A stretch of 64,000 bases of DNA from NCBI GenBank assembly GCA_046330415.1, contig JAXLSW010000016.1, positions 87,305 to 151,304 on the forward strand, in the 5' to 3' direction. Positions 46,681 to 55,806 of this stretch are shown piece after piece (position 1 is the first letter of the stretch; each line of letters opens with the position of its first letter). The notes under the pieces were generated by a model. It was not told the origin of the DNA. It did not search any database and saw only the letters and a list, made by a program, of their open reading frames with translations. The DNA is from RHKX01 sp046330415 (GTDB lineage: Bacteria; Actinomycetota; Thermoleophilia; Solirubrobacterales; 70-9). The position numbers were made by a program, and so were the translations under genes.

Positions 46681-49050
46681 GTGGCCGGTGCCCTCGCGAC
46701 TCTCGTCCTTGTACTCGGCGCTGCGCTGATCGTCGGCCAAGCGCTCGCCGCGCTGGCAGCGGGAGCCACGCGCGAGCGTCCGGCGCCGATCTCCCCGCTG
46801 GCCCCCGCCTACGGGCTCGCCGCGCTGCTCGTTCTCGCCGGGATCTCCATCCGCCTGCCGGGGCACGCGACGACCGCCGCCCTCGTCCTCGCCGTCGCCG
46901 TGGTCGTGGCCGCCGTCCACCTGATCGGGCGTATCCGCGGGCTCGGTCAGGCGGGTATCACGGGAGCCCCGATCCTGCTTGTCACCGCCGTCGCGGCGCT
47001 GCTTCCCTTCGCGATCGCCGGCTTCGTCGGCGTCCTCGGGGCCGGCCTCGTCAACGACGACATGGCCTCGCACCTGATCATCGCCGACTACGTCGCCGAC
47101 CCCCACGACCCGGTGCCGAGCTTCGTCAAGGGCGGCTACCCGATCGGCCCCCACGCGCTGGCGGCGGCGATCTCCACCGGAACCGGCGCCGGGCTCGTCG
47201 ACGTGTTCGCCGGGCTCACCGTCGCGCTCGCGCCGCTGCTCGGCTGGGTCGCGCTCGCGGGCCTCGGCGGGCTCGGTCGCACCCGTCGCGTCCTCGGCGC
47301 CTGCCTTGTCGCGCTCGCCTACCTCGGGATCGCGTACCTCCTGCAGGGCGCCTTCAAGGAGCCGATGATGTCGATCCTCGTGCTCGCCGCCGGTGTCGCG
47401 CTCGGGCGCCTGATCGGGCTGCCCGGGGAGGGGGAGGAGGCGGCCTCCGACGAGCCCCGTGCCCACCCGCTGCTTCGCGTGCTTCCCCTCGGCGTCCTCC
47501 TCGCGGGCGTGATCTTCGTCTACTCGCTCCCCGGGCTGCTCTGGGTCGGCGCGGTCGGCGTCGCCGTCGTCGCAGCCCGGCTCCTACTCGTCAAGCCGCG
47601 CCCGCAGCTCCCCGACGACTGGGTCCGCCGCTTCGCTCCCTACGCGGCGGGGATCGTCGTGATCCTGCTGCTCGCCACGGCCCAGGAATGGAGCCGCCTC
47701 GCCGACTTCAGCCGCGTCTCCGCGCTCAACCCGGACCGCTTCGGCTCCCAGCTCGGAAACCTGCGCGGCTCCCTCTCGCCGCTGCAGGCCTTCGGCATCT
47801 GGCCGACCGGGGACTTCCGGACCGCAGCCGAGGCCGCGGGCGGGCCGACCATCGCCTTCTACCTGGGGGCCGCCGTGGCCGTCGGCGCATTTGCAGCCGG
47901 GATCGTCGCCGCGCTTCGCTCCCGCCGTGAGCTCGCGCCCGCCGCCACGGCCGTCGCCGCGCTCGCGGCCTGGGCCTTCCTCGCCGTCGCGGGTAGCCCC
48001 TACGTGGCCGCCAAGGGGCTCGCGATCGCCGCGCCGATCGTGATGCTCGTCGCCGTCCGCGGCACCCTCGGCTCCAGGCAGGCTCCTCTGCTCGCGCTCG
48101 GGGCCGCGCTCACCGCGGGCGCCGCGCTCTCGATCTTCCTCGTCGTCCGCCAGGCGCCGGTCGGCCCCGACGATCACGCCCAGCAGCTCGCCTCCATCCG
48201 CGAGGCGGTCCAGGGGGAGGACGTCCTCTTCCTCGGCCGCGACGACTTCATCGGCTGGGAGCTTCGCGGCTCCGGCGAGATCACCGGCGTCGTCACCAAC
48301 TTCTACGACGTCTCCGACATCCGGCCGCGCTTCAAGAAGGGTCCGGGCGGAGGAGAGAAGTTCGACGTCGACGTCCTCCACCCGCGGCAGCTCGACCGCT
48401 TCGACTGGATCGTCGCGACGACCGGAGGCCCCGCCTCGCAGGTGCCGCCGCGCTTCGAGGAGGTGGTCCGCTCCGACGACTACGTCCTCTACGAGCGCAC
48501 CGGCTCGGTCGGCAAGCGCAGCACCCTCGACGAGGGGACGATGATCGGCAAGGAGCTCGACTGCTCCGACCCCGAGCAGCGGAAGATCTCCGAGCAGGAC
48601 GGCTACGCGGTGATCTGGGACCCGGCACCGATCGTCCAGCCCGAATCGGCCTGGAAGCCGACGGCGACGGCGAGCGACGGCGCCGCTGTGAGCCAGCGCC
48701 TCGAGCTCCCGGCGGGCGGGCACTGGCTGCTCTCCCTCGAGTACGACAGCCGCCGCCCCGTGCACCTGAGCTCGCCGGAGATCGACCTCGACCGCACCGT
48801 CGCCGCGAACCTCGACTTCCGCGGCGAGACGCCGCCGTTCCCGGTCGGGTTCGTGGACACCAACGGGCCGGCCACGGCGAAGATCACCGCCGAGCCGGAG
48901 GAGCCGAACCTGATCGGGCGCCTGCTCCGCGCGCCGAACGAGGCGCATCTGCGCTCGCTGACCGCGACGCCGCTGGCGGAGGACGCGGTGCGTCGCGTCC
49001 CGCTCAGTGAGGCGTGCGGGAAGTACGTCGACTGGTACCGGGCCGGATAG
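46681..49050 (+). CDS. Large polytopic membrane protein, glycosyltransferase-C-like
   Basis: A 789-residue protein. About 13 hydrophobic helices occupy residues 1-490, then a soluble extracytoplasmic C-domain (about 500-789). An Asp-rich loop after helix 4 (LVNDDMASHLIIADYVADPHDPVPSFV, then GGYPIGPHALAAA) resembles the first-loop acidic motif of GT-C lipid-linked sugar transferases, but no exact family is recognised. It could build a cell-envelope polymer. It is followed 10 nt later by the amine oxidase gene whose promoter overlaps its stop codon. Confidence 0.7.
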   Translation: MAGALATLVLVLGAALIVGQALAALAAGATRERPAPISPLAPAYGLAALLVLAGISIRLPGHATTAALVLAVAVVVAAVHLIGRIRGLGQAGITGAPILLVTAVAALLPFAIAGFVGVLGAGLVNDDMASHLIIADYVADPHDPVPSFVKGGYPIGPHALAAAISTGTGAGLVDVFAGLTVALAPLLGWVALAGLGGLGRTRRVLGACLVALAYLGIAYLLQGAFKEPMMSILVLAAGVALGRLIGLPGEGEEAASDEPRAHPLLRVLPLGVLLAGVIFVYSLPGLLWVGAVGVAVVAARLLLVKPRPQLPDDWVRRFAPYAAGIVVILLLATAQEWSRLADFSRVSALNPDRFGSQLGNLRGSLSPLQAFGIWPTGDFRTAAEAAGGPTIAFYLGAAVAVGAFAAGIVAALRSRRELAPAATAVAALAAWAFLAVAGSPYVAAKGLAIAAPIVMLVAVRGTLGSRQAPLLALGAALTAGAALSIFLVVRQAPVGPDDHAQQLASIREAVQGEDVLFLGRDDFIGWELRGSGEITGVVTNFYDVSDIRPRFKKGPGGGEKFDVDVLHPRQLDRFDWIVATTGGPASQVPPRFEEVVRSDDYVLYERTGSVGKRSTLDEGTMIGKELDCSDPEQRKISEQDGYAVIWDPAPIVQPESAWKPTATASDGAAVSQRLELPAGGHWLLSLEYDSRRPVHLSSPEIDLDRTVAANLDFRGETPPFPVGFVDTNGPATAKITAEPEEPNLIGRLLRAPNEAHLRSLTATPLAEDAVRRVPLSEACGKYVDWYRAG

Positions 49051-49053
49051 CCT
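49048..49053 (+). promoter_or_regulatory. -10-like TAGCCT overlapping stop codon
   Basis: The TAG stop of the membrane protein (49048-49050) begins TAGCCT, 7 nt before GTG 49061. Confidence 0.5.
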
Positions 49054-49060
49054 TCGGAGC

Positions 49061-50410
49061 GTGAGCGATCCGCAGTCAGTCGCGATCGTCGGCGCCGGCC
49101 TCGCCGGGCTGACGGCGGCGCGGGAGCTGCGGCGGCGCGGGGTCGAGGTGACGGTGCTCGAGGCGCAGGACCGCGTCGGCGGCCGCACCCTCAACCACGC
49201 CTTCGACGACGGCACCGTCGTCGAGATCGGCGGTCAGTGGATCGGGCCGACGCAGGACCGGCTCGCGGCCCTCGCGGGCGAGCTCGGCGTCGGCACCTAC
49301 AAGACCTACGACGAGGGCTTCAACCTCGTCGAGTACGGCGGCGAGATCCGCCGCTTCGACGACGACTACTTCGGCCTGCCCAAGCACGTCATCGCCGACC
49401 TCGGCCTGGCGCAGTTCCGGATCGACCGGATGGCGGCGAAGGTCCCGCTCGACGCACCCTGGGCGGCCCCGAAGGCGCGTGCCCTCGACGCGCAGACCGT
49501 CGCCTCCTGGGCGCGGCTCAACATCCGCACGAAGCTCGGCCGCGAGACGCTGCGGGTGATGGTCGAGGCGGTGTTCTCGGCCGAGCCAGAGGACATCTCG
49601 ATGCTCCACTTCCTCTTCTACCTGCACTCCGGAAAGGACCTCGACAACCTGCTGCGGACCGGCGACGGCGCTCAGGACGAGCGCTTCCACGGTGGCTCGC
49701 AGGAGATCTCGCTTCGCATGGCCGCCGAGCTCGGGGATGTGATCCGTCTCAGCTCGCCGGTGCTGTCGATCGCGCAGACCGAGGACGGGGTGACCGTCGG
49801 CGGCCACTGGGGTCAGCTCGACGTCGATCGCGTGGTCGTCGCCGTGGCTCCCTCGGTCATCCCGCGGATCTCCTTCTCACCGGCGCTGAGCGGCCGCCGC
49901 GCGCAGCTCCACGCGAAGATGCCCGCCGGCTACGTGATCAAGTGCATGGCTCGCTACGAGCGGCCGTTCTGGCGCGAGCGCGGGCTCTCGGGTCAGGCCG
50001 GGAGCATGGAGCGCCCCCTCGCGGTCACCTTCGACAACTCGCCCGCCGACGGCTCCTGCGGCGTCCTGCTCGGCTTCCTCGAGGGGAGGCACGGCCGCCG
50101 CGCCGCCGCGCTCACCCCGGGCGAGCGGCGCGCGCTCGTCCTCGGCGACCTCGCCGCCTACTTCGGCCCCGAGGCGCTCGACGCCCTCGACTACGTCGAG
50201 CAGGACTGGGCGAACGAGGAGTGGATACGCGGCGGCTACGGCGCCCACCTCGCGCCGGGGACCTGGACCGATTACGGCGAGCTCCTGTGCGAGCCCGAGG
50301 GGCGCATCCACTGGGCCGGCTCGGAGACGAGCGCGGTCTGGAACGGCTACATGGACGGCGCGGTGCGCTCAGGCGAGCGCGTCGCCGCCGAGCTCGCTCA
50401 GGTCCCGTAG
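49061..50410 (+). CDS. Flavin-dependent amine oxidase (monoamine oxidase-like)
   Basis: A 449-residue FAD enzyme. The N-terminal dinucleotide fold is VAIVGAGLAGLTAARELRRRGVEVTVLEAQDRVGGRT; the C-terminal FAD motif is IHWAGSETSAVWNGYMDGAVRSGERVA. Between lie the substrate domain and conserved WIGPTQDRL. Such enzymes oxidise primary amines, polyamines or related compounds; the substrate is unknown. GTG 49061 is fixed by TAGCCT. The end overlaps the convergent CBS gene by 13 nt. Confidence 0.93.
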   Translation: MSDPQSVAIVGAGLAGLTAARELRRRGVEVTVLEAQDRVGGRTLNHAFDDGTVVEIGGQWIGPTQDRLAALAGELGVGTYKTYDEGFNLVEYGGEIRRFDDDYFGLPKHVIADLGLAQFRIDRMAAKVPLDAPWAAPKARALDAQTVASWARLNIRTKLGRETLRVMVEAVFSAEPEDISMLHFLFYLHSGKDLDNLLRTGDGAQDERFHGGSQEISLRMAAELGDVIRLSSPVLSIAQTEDGVTVGGHWGQLDVDRVVVAVAPSVIPRISFSPALSGRRAQLHAKMPAGYVIKCMARYERPFWRERGLSGQAGSMERPLAVTFDNSPADGSCGVLLGFLEGRHGRRAAALTPGERRALVLGDLAAYFGPEALDALDYVEQDWANEEWIRGGYGAHLAPGTWTDYGELLCEPEGRIHWAGSETSAVWNGYMDGAVRSGERVAAELAQVP

Positions 50411-50874
50411 TCCTCGATCGAGTCGATGACCTTCCCGGCGAGCGCGCGGAAGAAGTCCGCGCGGGTGACGAGCGCGTGCACCTTGCCGTGCGTCGCGATC
50501 GGCGCGATCAGGACCCGGTGATGGAGGAAGATCTCGGCGAGCTGGGTGTCGGAGTACTCGTCCTCGACGACGACGTGGTCGGTCGTCAGGTGGTCCCCGA
50601 TGGCCAGCTCCGAGCAGTCGCCGCGGCGGTCGATCGTCTCGTCCAGCGAGCGCCTGACCATCGCGGCCGACCCGAGGGTGTCCATGTAGGCGGGAAAGAG
50701 CGCCGCCATGAACTCACGCTCGCCGAAGATCCCGGCGAAGCGGCCGTCCTCGCGCACGGCCGGCAGCGCCGGTAGCCCCTCGTCGATCAGGCGCTTGGCG
50801 GCGGGGCCGATCCGGTCGCGCACCGACAGCGGCCTGATCTCGCGGATCGTCGCCTGGATGATCGAGTCGGGCAT
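50398..50874 (-). CDS. CBS-domain pair protein of the antiporter operon
   Basis: A 158-residue protein made of two CBS repeats (LSVRDRIGPAAKRLIDEGLPALPAVREDGRFAGIFGEREFM and HVVVEDEYSDTQLAEIFLHHRVLIAPIATHGKVHALVTRADFF), which usually bind adenine nucleotides. ATG 50874 has the Shine-Dalgarno GGGAG upstream; ATG 50889 overlaps the stop of the transporter gene (ATGA) and is an alternative. As the last gene after two Na+/H+ antiporters it may sense energy charge or nucleotides and gate them; this is inference. Confidence 0.85.
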   Translation of the reverse strand: MPDSIIQATIREIRPLSVRDRIGPAAKRLIDEGLPALPAVREDGRFAGIFGEREFMAALFPAYMDTLGSAAMVRRSLDETIDRRGDCSELAIGDHLTTDHVVVEDEYSDTQLAEIFLHHRVLIAPIATHGKVHALVTRADFFRALAGKVIDSIEDYGT

Positions 50875-50885
50875 CAGGGCTCCCT

Positions 50886-52151
50886 TCATAGCAGCACGTA
50901 GACGACCATCACCCAGGCGGTCGCGAGCAGCAGCGAGATCAGCGTGGCCGGGAGGCCGAACTTGAGGAAGCGGGTGAAGCCGATCGGCTGGCCCGCGCGC
51001 TCGGCGAGCCCGGAGGCGGCGACGTTGGCGGCGGCGGCGATGATCGTCGCGTTGCCGCCGAAGCAGGCGCCGAGCGAGAGGGCCCACCAGTAGGCGTTGT
51101 CGCCGCCGGCGGGGACGAGTCCGTCGACGACGGGGATCATCGCCGTGGTGAAGGGGATGTTGTCGACGATCGCTGAGCCGAAGCCGCCGATCCAGAGGAT
51201 CCCGAGCAGCTCCGCGGTGCGGTTGCCGCCGGTCAGGTTCGCCACGCCCTCAGCGACCTTGTCGATGGCGCCGGTCTCCTCGAGGGCGCCGACGATCACG
51301 AACAGGGCGAGGAAGAAGAAGAGGGTCGGCCACTCGATCTTCGCAAGCACCTCGTCGAGCTTCTGCCCGGTGACGAGGAGCGCGACGGTGGCGCCCATCA
51401 GCGCGACTGTCGCCGGCTCGAGCCCGAGCGCCTGGTGGGCGAAGAAGAGCAGGATCGTGCCGACGAGCACCGGGCCGGTGCGGCGCAGCTCGTCGGGGTC
51501 GCGGATCGAGGAGGCGGCGTCCAGGTCCATGACGAAGCGCCGGTTCTTCTCCTCGACCTGCAGCCGGGATCGGAACACGGCGTAGAGCCCGGCGACGACG
51601 ACCACGAAGGTGATCGCCGCGATCGGCGCCAGGTTGACGAGGAACTCGTTGAAGGAGAGGCCGGTATGACCGGCGATGATGATGTTCGGCGGGTCGCCGA
51701 TCAGCGTCGCCGTGCCGCCGATGTTGGAGGCGATGATCTCGATCACGATCAGCGGGATCGGGTCGATGTCGAGCGCGTCGCAGAGCAGGAAGGTGACCGG
51801 GACGACGAGCAGGATCGTCGTCAGGTTGTCGAGGAAGGCGGAGAGCAGCGCCGTGGTTCCCGCGAGCGCCAGGACCACCGGGAGCGGGCGCCCCTTCGAG
51901 ATCTGCCCGGCGCGGATCGCGATGAAGTCGTAGACGCCGGTCGCCCGTGTCAGGGCGACGAGGATCATCATCCCGGCGAGCAGGCCGATCGTGTTGAAGT
52001 CGATGGCCTCGATCGCGTGCTCCTGGTCGAAGCCCGATCCGGCCAGGACGACGACGACGCCGGCGCCCGCCATCGCGATCTTCGTTCGGTCCACGCGCTC
52101 GGTCGCGATCAGCCCGATCACGAGCAGGAAGACGATGACGGCAATCGTCAC
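50886..52151 (-). CDS. NhaD/ArsB-family (ion transporter superfamily) membrane protein
   Basis: A 421-residue transporter with about 11-12 TM helices of the IT superfamily. Motifs: LSAFLDNLTTILLVVPVTFL and GGTATLIGDPPNIIIAGHTGLSF in the first half, and FGSAIVDNIPFTTAMIPVV plus FGGNATIIAAAANVAA in the second, i.e. the inverted repeat with DN and NIP cores typical of NhaD/ArsB/CitM. It exports Na+ or arsenite or imports a carboxylate; the NhaA neighbour favours Na+/H+. GTG 52151 with Shine-Dalgarno GGAGGTGGAG overlaps the nhaA stop (GTGA). Confidence 0.9.
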   Translation of the reverse strand: MTIAVIVFLLVIGLIATERVDRTKIAMAGAGVVVVLAGSGFDQEHAIEAIDFNTIGLLAGMMILVALTRATGVYDFIAIRAGQISKGRPLPVVLALAGTTALLSAFLDNLTTILLVVPVTFLLCDALDIDPIPLIVIEIIASNIGGTATLIGDPPNIIIAGHTGLSFNEFLVNLAPIAAITFVVVVAGLYAVFRSRLQVEEKNRRFVMDLDAASSIRDPDELRRTGPVLVGTILLFFAHQALGLEPATVALMGATVALLVTGQKLDEVLAKIEWPTLFFFLALFVIVGALEETGAIDKVAEGVANLTGGNRTAELLGILWIGGFGSAIVDNIPFTTAMIPVVDGLVPAGGDNAYWWALSLGACFGGNATIIAAAANVAASGLAERAGQPIGFTRFLKFGLPATLISLLLATAWVMVVYVLL

Positions 52152-53401
52152 GCCTCCACCTCCTCCCGCGATCGGCGCCTGAGCGCGAACACCGCCAGGC
52201 CGCCGGCGATGAACGAGACGATCAGAACCGAGCCGGCGACCCGCTCCTGCAGCTCGCTCTCGCCGAGGGCGAGCTCCGAGATCAGCAGGCTGACCGTGTA
52301 GCCGATCGCGCACAGCATGGAGAGGGCGGCGATGTCACCCCAGCGCACCCGGTCCGGAAGCGTGCCGACGCCGAGCTTGGCCGCGGTCCAGGCGCCGGCG
52401 AGCACGCCGGTGATCTTGCCGACGAAGAGGCCGCAGACGACGCCGATGACGACCGGCTCGCCCGCGGCTCCGCCGAGCGCGCTGAGCGAGATCCCGGTCG
52501 CCGCGAGAGCGAAGACGGGGACGGCGACGCCCGCGGAGATCGGGTGGATCCGGTGCTCGAAGCGCTCGAGCGGCGCGTGCTCCTCGCCGGTGCGAGGGCT
52601 CGCCGGGGTCAGGAGGCCGAGCAGGATGCCCGCGACCGTGGCGTGGATCCCGCTCGCGTGGATGCAGATCCAGGCGATCAGCGCGAGCGCGATCAGGGCC
52701 GCCGGGTGGTCGAGGCGGACCTCGAAGGCGAGCCGGTAGGCGACGCACGCGACGAGGCCCCCGAGCAGCCACGGCACCGAGAGCGCCGCCGTGAAGAGGA
52801 TGGCGATGAGGATGATCGCGAGCAGATCGTCGATCACCGCGATCGAGAGCAGCACCGCGCGCACCCCGGCGGGAACGGCGGCCGCGGCCAGAGCGAGAAC
52901 TCCCAGCGCGAAGGCGATGTCGGTCGCCACCGGGATCGCCCAGGCGCCGTCGTCGAGGGCGGCGCCACCGGACGCGGCGATCGCGATCAGCGCCGGGAAG
53001 ACCATGCCGCCGACTGCGGCGAACACCGGCAGCGCGGCGGCGCGACGGTCGGCGAGCTCGCCGTGGAGCAGCTCCCGCTTCAGCTCCAGCCCGGCGACGA
53101 AGAAGAAGATCGCCAGCAGCCCGTCGGAGGCCCAATGCGCCAGCGAGATGTCGAGGTGCAGCCACTCCGGCCCGATCGCCAGGTGGGTGTGCCAGAAGCC
53201 CTCGTAGGAGCTCTCGGCGAGGTTGGCCCACACGAGCGCCACCGCCGTCGCGAGCAGCAGCAGCTTGCCGCTGGTGGTCTCCTCGCGCAGGAACTCGGCG
53301 ACGCCGCCCGCGGCATCGGAGGCTTTCTCCAGCCTCGTGCGGTCGCTATCGGTGGCTTCGGGTTGAGAGACGAGGTCCTCCGGACATGGGTCAGCGATCA
53401 A
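52148..53401 (-). CDS. nhaA: Na+/H+ antiporter NhaA
   Basis: A 417-residue antiporter with 12 TM helices. The ion-binding aspartates are present: D161 in PVATDIAFALGVLAL and D191/D192 in AVIDDLLAI (equivalents of E. coli D133, D163, D164). The N-terminus adds a charged, non-conserved ~35-residue extension beyond the family start near GGVAEFLREETTSGK. TTG 53401 is the only reasonable in-frame start and is uncertain. NhaA exchanges 2 H+ for 1 Na+ for pH and salt homeostasis. Confidence 0.95.
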   Translation of the reverse strand: MIADPCPEDLVSQPEATDSDRTRLEKASDAAGGVAEFLREETTSGKLLLLATAVALVWANLAESSYEGFWHTHLAIGPEWLHLDISLAHWASDGLLAIFFFVAGLELKRELLHGELADRRAAALPVFAAVGGMVFPALIAIAASGGAALDDGAWAIPVATDIAFALGVLALAAAAVPAGVRAVLLSIAVIDDLLAIILIAILFTAALSVPWLLGGLVACVAYRLAFEVRLDHPAALIALALIAWICIHASGIHATVAGILLGLLTPASPRTGEEHAPLERFEHRIHPISAGVAVPVFALAATGISLSALGGAAGEPVVIGVVCGLFVGKITGVLAGAWTAAKLGVGTLPDRVRWGDIAALSMLCAIGYTVSLLISELALGESELQERVAGSVLIVSFIAGGLAVFALRRRSREEVEA

Positions 53402-53440
53402 TCGCCGACCAGGCTTCCCGGCACACCTCGGCGCAGTCTA

Positions 53441-53493
53441 GGGGGTGGGGTGGGGGCGAAACATTGGGGGTCGGGTTTGGGGGTCGCCTCGAT
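53441..53493 (+). promoter_or_regulatory. G-quadruplex-forming G-tract
   Basis: GGGGGTGGGGTGGGGG (53441-53456), then GGGGG, GGG and GGGGG within 53 nt: six runs of three or more G, enough for a stable G-quadruplex on the plus strand. It lies in the gap between divergent nhaA and the FAD oxidase. Confidence 0.6.
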
Positions 53494-53559
53494 GGCAGGG
53501 GGCCGCCGGGATCCGAGGATGGATCCATCACCGCAACCGATCCCCCCGAGGAGCCCACC

Positions 53560-54948
53560 ATGAACCCCACCGCCACCACCGCTTTGACCGCCGCCCTCGA
53601 CGCCGAGGCGCTCCGCGTCGCCATCGACGGTGATCTCCACCTTCCGGGCGAGGCCGGCTGGGACGAGGCGCGCGCCGCCTGGAACCTGGCGGTCGACCAG
53701 CACCCGGCCGCGGTCGTCCTGCCCGAGCACGGCGACGACATCGCCGCCGCCCTCGGCGCCGCCGCGGCCGGCGGTCTCCGGGTCGCCGTCCAGGGCACCG
53801 GGCACAACGCCTCCGCCTTCGGCGATCTCGCGGGCACGCTCCTGATCAAGACCGAGCGCATGCGCGAGCTGTCGATCGACCCGGCGGCGCGCATCGCCCG
53901 CGTCGGGGCCGGGGTCCTCTGGGGAGAGGTCGTCGAGGCCGCCGCCGAGCACGGCCTCGCGGCGCTCGCCGGCACGTCTCACGACGTCGGCGTCGTCGGC
54001 TACACGCTGGGCGGCGGCGCGAGCTGGCTCGCCCGCAAGCACGGTCTCGCCTCCGAGCGCGTGACCGCGGTCGAGCTCGTCACCGCCGAGGGCGAGCGGC
54101 GTCGCGTCACAGCCGGCTCCGACCCGGAGCTCTTCTGGGCGCTGCGGGGAGGCGGCGGCAACTTCGGCGTCGTCACGGCGCTCGAGTTCGCCCTGCTCCC
54201 GATCGCGGAGGTCTACGCGGGCGCTCTCTTCTTCCCGCTCGAGCGAGCGGGTGAGGTGCTCGAGGCCTGGCGCCGTTGGACGCTCGACCTGCCCGACGAG
54301 GTCACGTCGCTCGCGCGGATGGTCCGCATCCCGCCGCTTCCGGACATCCCCGAGCCGCTGCGCGGGAGGGAATTCGCGATGGTCGAGGCGGCCTGTCTGC
54401 TCGGCGCCGAGCATGCGGCGGAGCTGCTGGCGCCGCTGCGCGAGCTCGGTCCGGCCATCGACACGTTCGCGGCGCAGCCCCCGGCGGCGCTGCTCGCCCT
54501 GCATATGGACCCGCCCGGCCCAGTGCCGGGGATCGGTGATCACCAGATGCTCGCCGACCTCGACGCCGATTCGCTGGCGGCGCTCGTCGCCGCGATCGGC
54601 CCCGACAACGGTTCCCCGGTCGTCTCCTACGAGATCCGCCACCTCGGTGGCGCCCTCGGCAGGCGCGAGGAGGGCAGTGGCGCGCTCGGCGCGCTCGAGG
54701 GCCGCTACATGACCTTCGGGGTCGGCATGCCCGTCTCTCCCGAGGCCGCGGCCGCCATCGAAGCGTCGCTGGCGGACGCGCGGGCGGCGCTCGACGTCGT
54801 CGACACCGGCGGCAACTACGCGAACTTCGCGGAGCGCCCCGTTACGGCGGACTCGATCCACCGCGGCCGGTCGCTGGCGCGGATGCGCGCGGTCCGCGGG
54901 TCGGTCGACCCGGCCGGACTGCTGCGCGCGAACCACTCGATCGACTGA
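53560..54948 (+). CDS. FAD-linked oxidase, BBE/PCMH type
   Basis: A 462-residue flavoenzyme of the berberine-bridge-like group. The FAD-binding (PCMH) domain holds RVAVQGTGHNASAFGDLAGTLLIKTERM (His is the covalent FAD site) and VGVVGYTLGGGASWLARKHGLASERV. The C-terminal BBE motif GGNYANFAERP is followed by LRANHSID. Such enzymes oxidise alcohols or sugars or cyclise substrates with O2. No partner gene suggests a pathway. ATG 53560 has Shine-Dalgarno GAGGAG. Confidence 0.93.
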   Translation: MNPTATTALTAALDAEALRVAIDGDLHLPGEAGWDEARAAWNLAVDQHPAAVVLPEHGDDIAAALGAAAAGGLRVAVQGTGHNASAFGDLAGTLLIKTERMRELSIDPAARIARVGAGVLWGEVVEAAAEHGLAALAGTSHDVGVVGYTLGGGASWLARKHGLASERVTAVELVTAEGERRRVTAGSDPELFWALRGGGGNFGVVTALEFALLPIAEVYAGALFFPLERAGEVLEAWRRWTLDLPDEVTSLARMVRIPPLPDIPEPLRGREFAMVEAACLLGAEHAAELLAPLRELGPAIDTFAAQPPAALLALHMDPPGPVPGIGDHQMLADLDADSLAALVAAIGPDNGSPVVSYEIRHLGGALGRREEGSGALGALEGRYMTFGVGMPVSPEAAAAIEASLADARAALDVVDTGGNYANFAERPVTADSIHRGRSLARMRAVRGSVDPAGLLRANHSID

Positions 54949-55001
54949 GACAGAAACCACCACCACACGCAACGACGAGCAAGGAACAAGGAGAAACAAC
55001 C

Positions 55002-55736
55002 ATGAAGATCAAGACCGAGCTGACGATCGCCTCGCTGCTGGCGGTGGGCCTGCTGGCAGTCGCCTTCGCGACGAGCGCGTCGGCCTTCAACTCCACCCAG
55101 CAGAGGTTCAAGGCGGAGATCAAGGGTGTGCAGACGTACACGTCGGACTACGACCACGCGTCCACCGGCACCTGCGACCCCTCGATCAACAGCCACACCA
55201 AGGAGACGATCCGCTTCGCGAGCAAGAAGCCGGTCGTGGTCACCTTCACGCGGATCCCGGGCTCGAAGTACCCGATCGTGAGTGGCGGCGACAAGGTCCT
55301 GCGGCTCCCGACCACCGGCAAGGTCACCCGCTCCCACAGCTACTCCGCGAGCCAGGTGCCCGAGGAGTGCGGGGACAACGGCGGCGGCGTGCCCGGCGGC
55401 CAGACCCCGCCGGACTGCGGCACCAAGACCGTGACCCCCTGGTACATGTCCTTCGACTACGCCCGTAAGGACAAGGTCGAGCTCCAGCCCGAGGACGTCG
55501 CCGGCAGCGACCTGTTCGAGAACTGCGGGAGCGGCAAGTACCCGTACCTGCTCTCGAGCACGAGCTTCGGCAAGAGCCAGCTCGCCGACCTGCCCGTCAG
55601 GGAGGTCTTCGACCGCGAGATCGGCAAGCTGATCACGATCGGCCGCGGTAGCGAGGACCTGCCGGCTCCGGAGGGTGGCGACTCCACCAAGCTCCGCTGG
55701 GAGCTGAGCCTGACCCGTATCGGCGGCAAGAACTAG
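55002..55736 (+). CDS. Small secreted protein, unknown
   Basis: A 244-residue exported protein with a clean signal peptide (1-28, ending TSASAF) and six Cys (GTCDP, EECGDNG, PDCGT, ENCGSG) that probably form disulfides. It is beta-rich with Thr/Ser/Lys; the segment KPVVVTFTRIPGSKYPIV looks like one strand pair of an Ig-like fold. The family is not recognised. Strong Shine-Dalgarno AAGGAG 6 nt before ATG; a perfect terminator follows. Confidence 0.75.
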   Translation: MKIKTELTIASLLAVGLLAVAFATSASAFNSTQQRFKAEIKGVQTYTSDYDHASTGTCDPSINSHTKETIRFASKKPVVVTFTRIPGSKYPIVSGGDKVLRLPTTGKVTRSHSYSASQVPEECGDNGGGVPGGQTPPDCGTKTVTPWYMSFDYARKDKVELQPEDVAGSDLFENCGSGKYPYLLSSTSFGKSQLADLPVREVFDREIGKLITIGRGSEDLPAPEGGDSTKLRWELSLTRIGGKN

Positions 55737-55748
55737 GCCCGGCGCACG

Positions 55749-55779
55749 GCGGCGGCACCCCCGGTCGGGGTGCCGCCGC
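55749..55779 (+). terminator. Intrinsic terminator, 13-bp stem
   Basis: GCGGCGGCACCCC / GGGGTGCCGCCGC with loop CGGTC, perfect 13 bp, 13 nt after the stop. It is followed only by a weak T content (TTCGCCGTGCTTG). Confidence 0.75.
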
Positions 55780-55792
55780 TTCGCCGTGCTTG

Positions 55793-55798
55793 TAGGCT
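55793..55798 (+). promoter_or_regulatory. -10-like TAGGCT before LuxR gene
   Basis: TAGGCT lies 8 nt before ATG 55807, no Shine-Dalgarno. Confidence 0.5.
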
Positions 55799-55806
55799 CG
55801 CGCCGA

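Noticed and set aside
53398..54999. Minus-strand frame of 533 codons across the FAD oxidase
   Set aside because: Antisense to a complete BBE-type gene; no recognisable domain.
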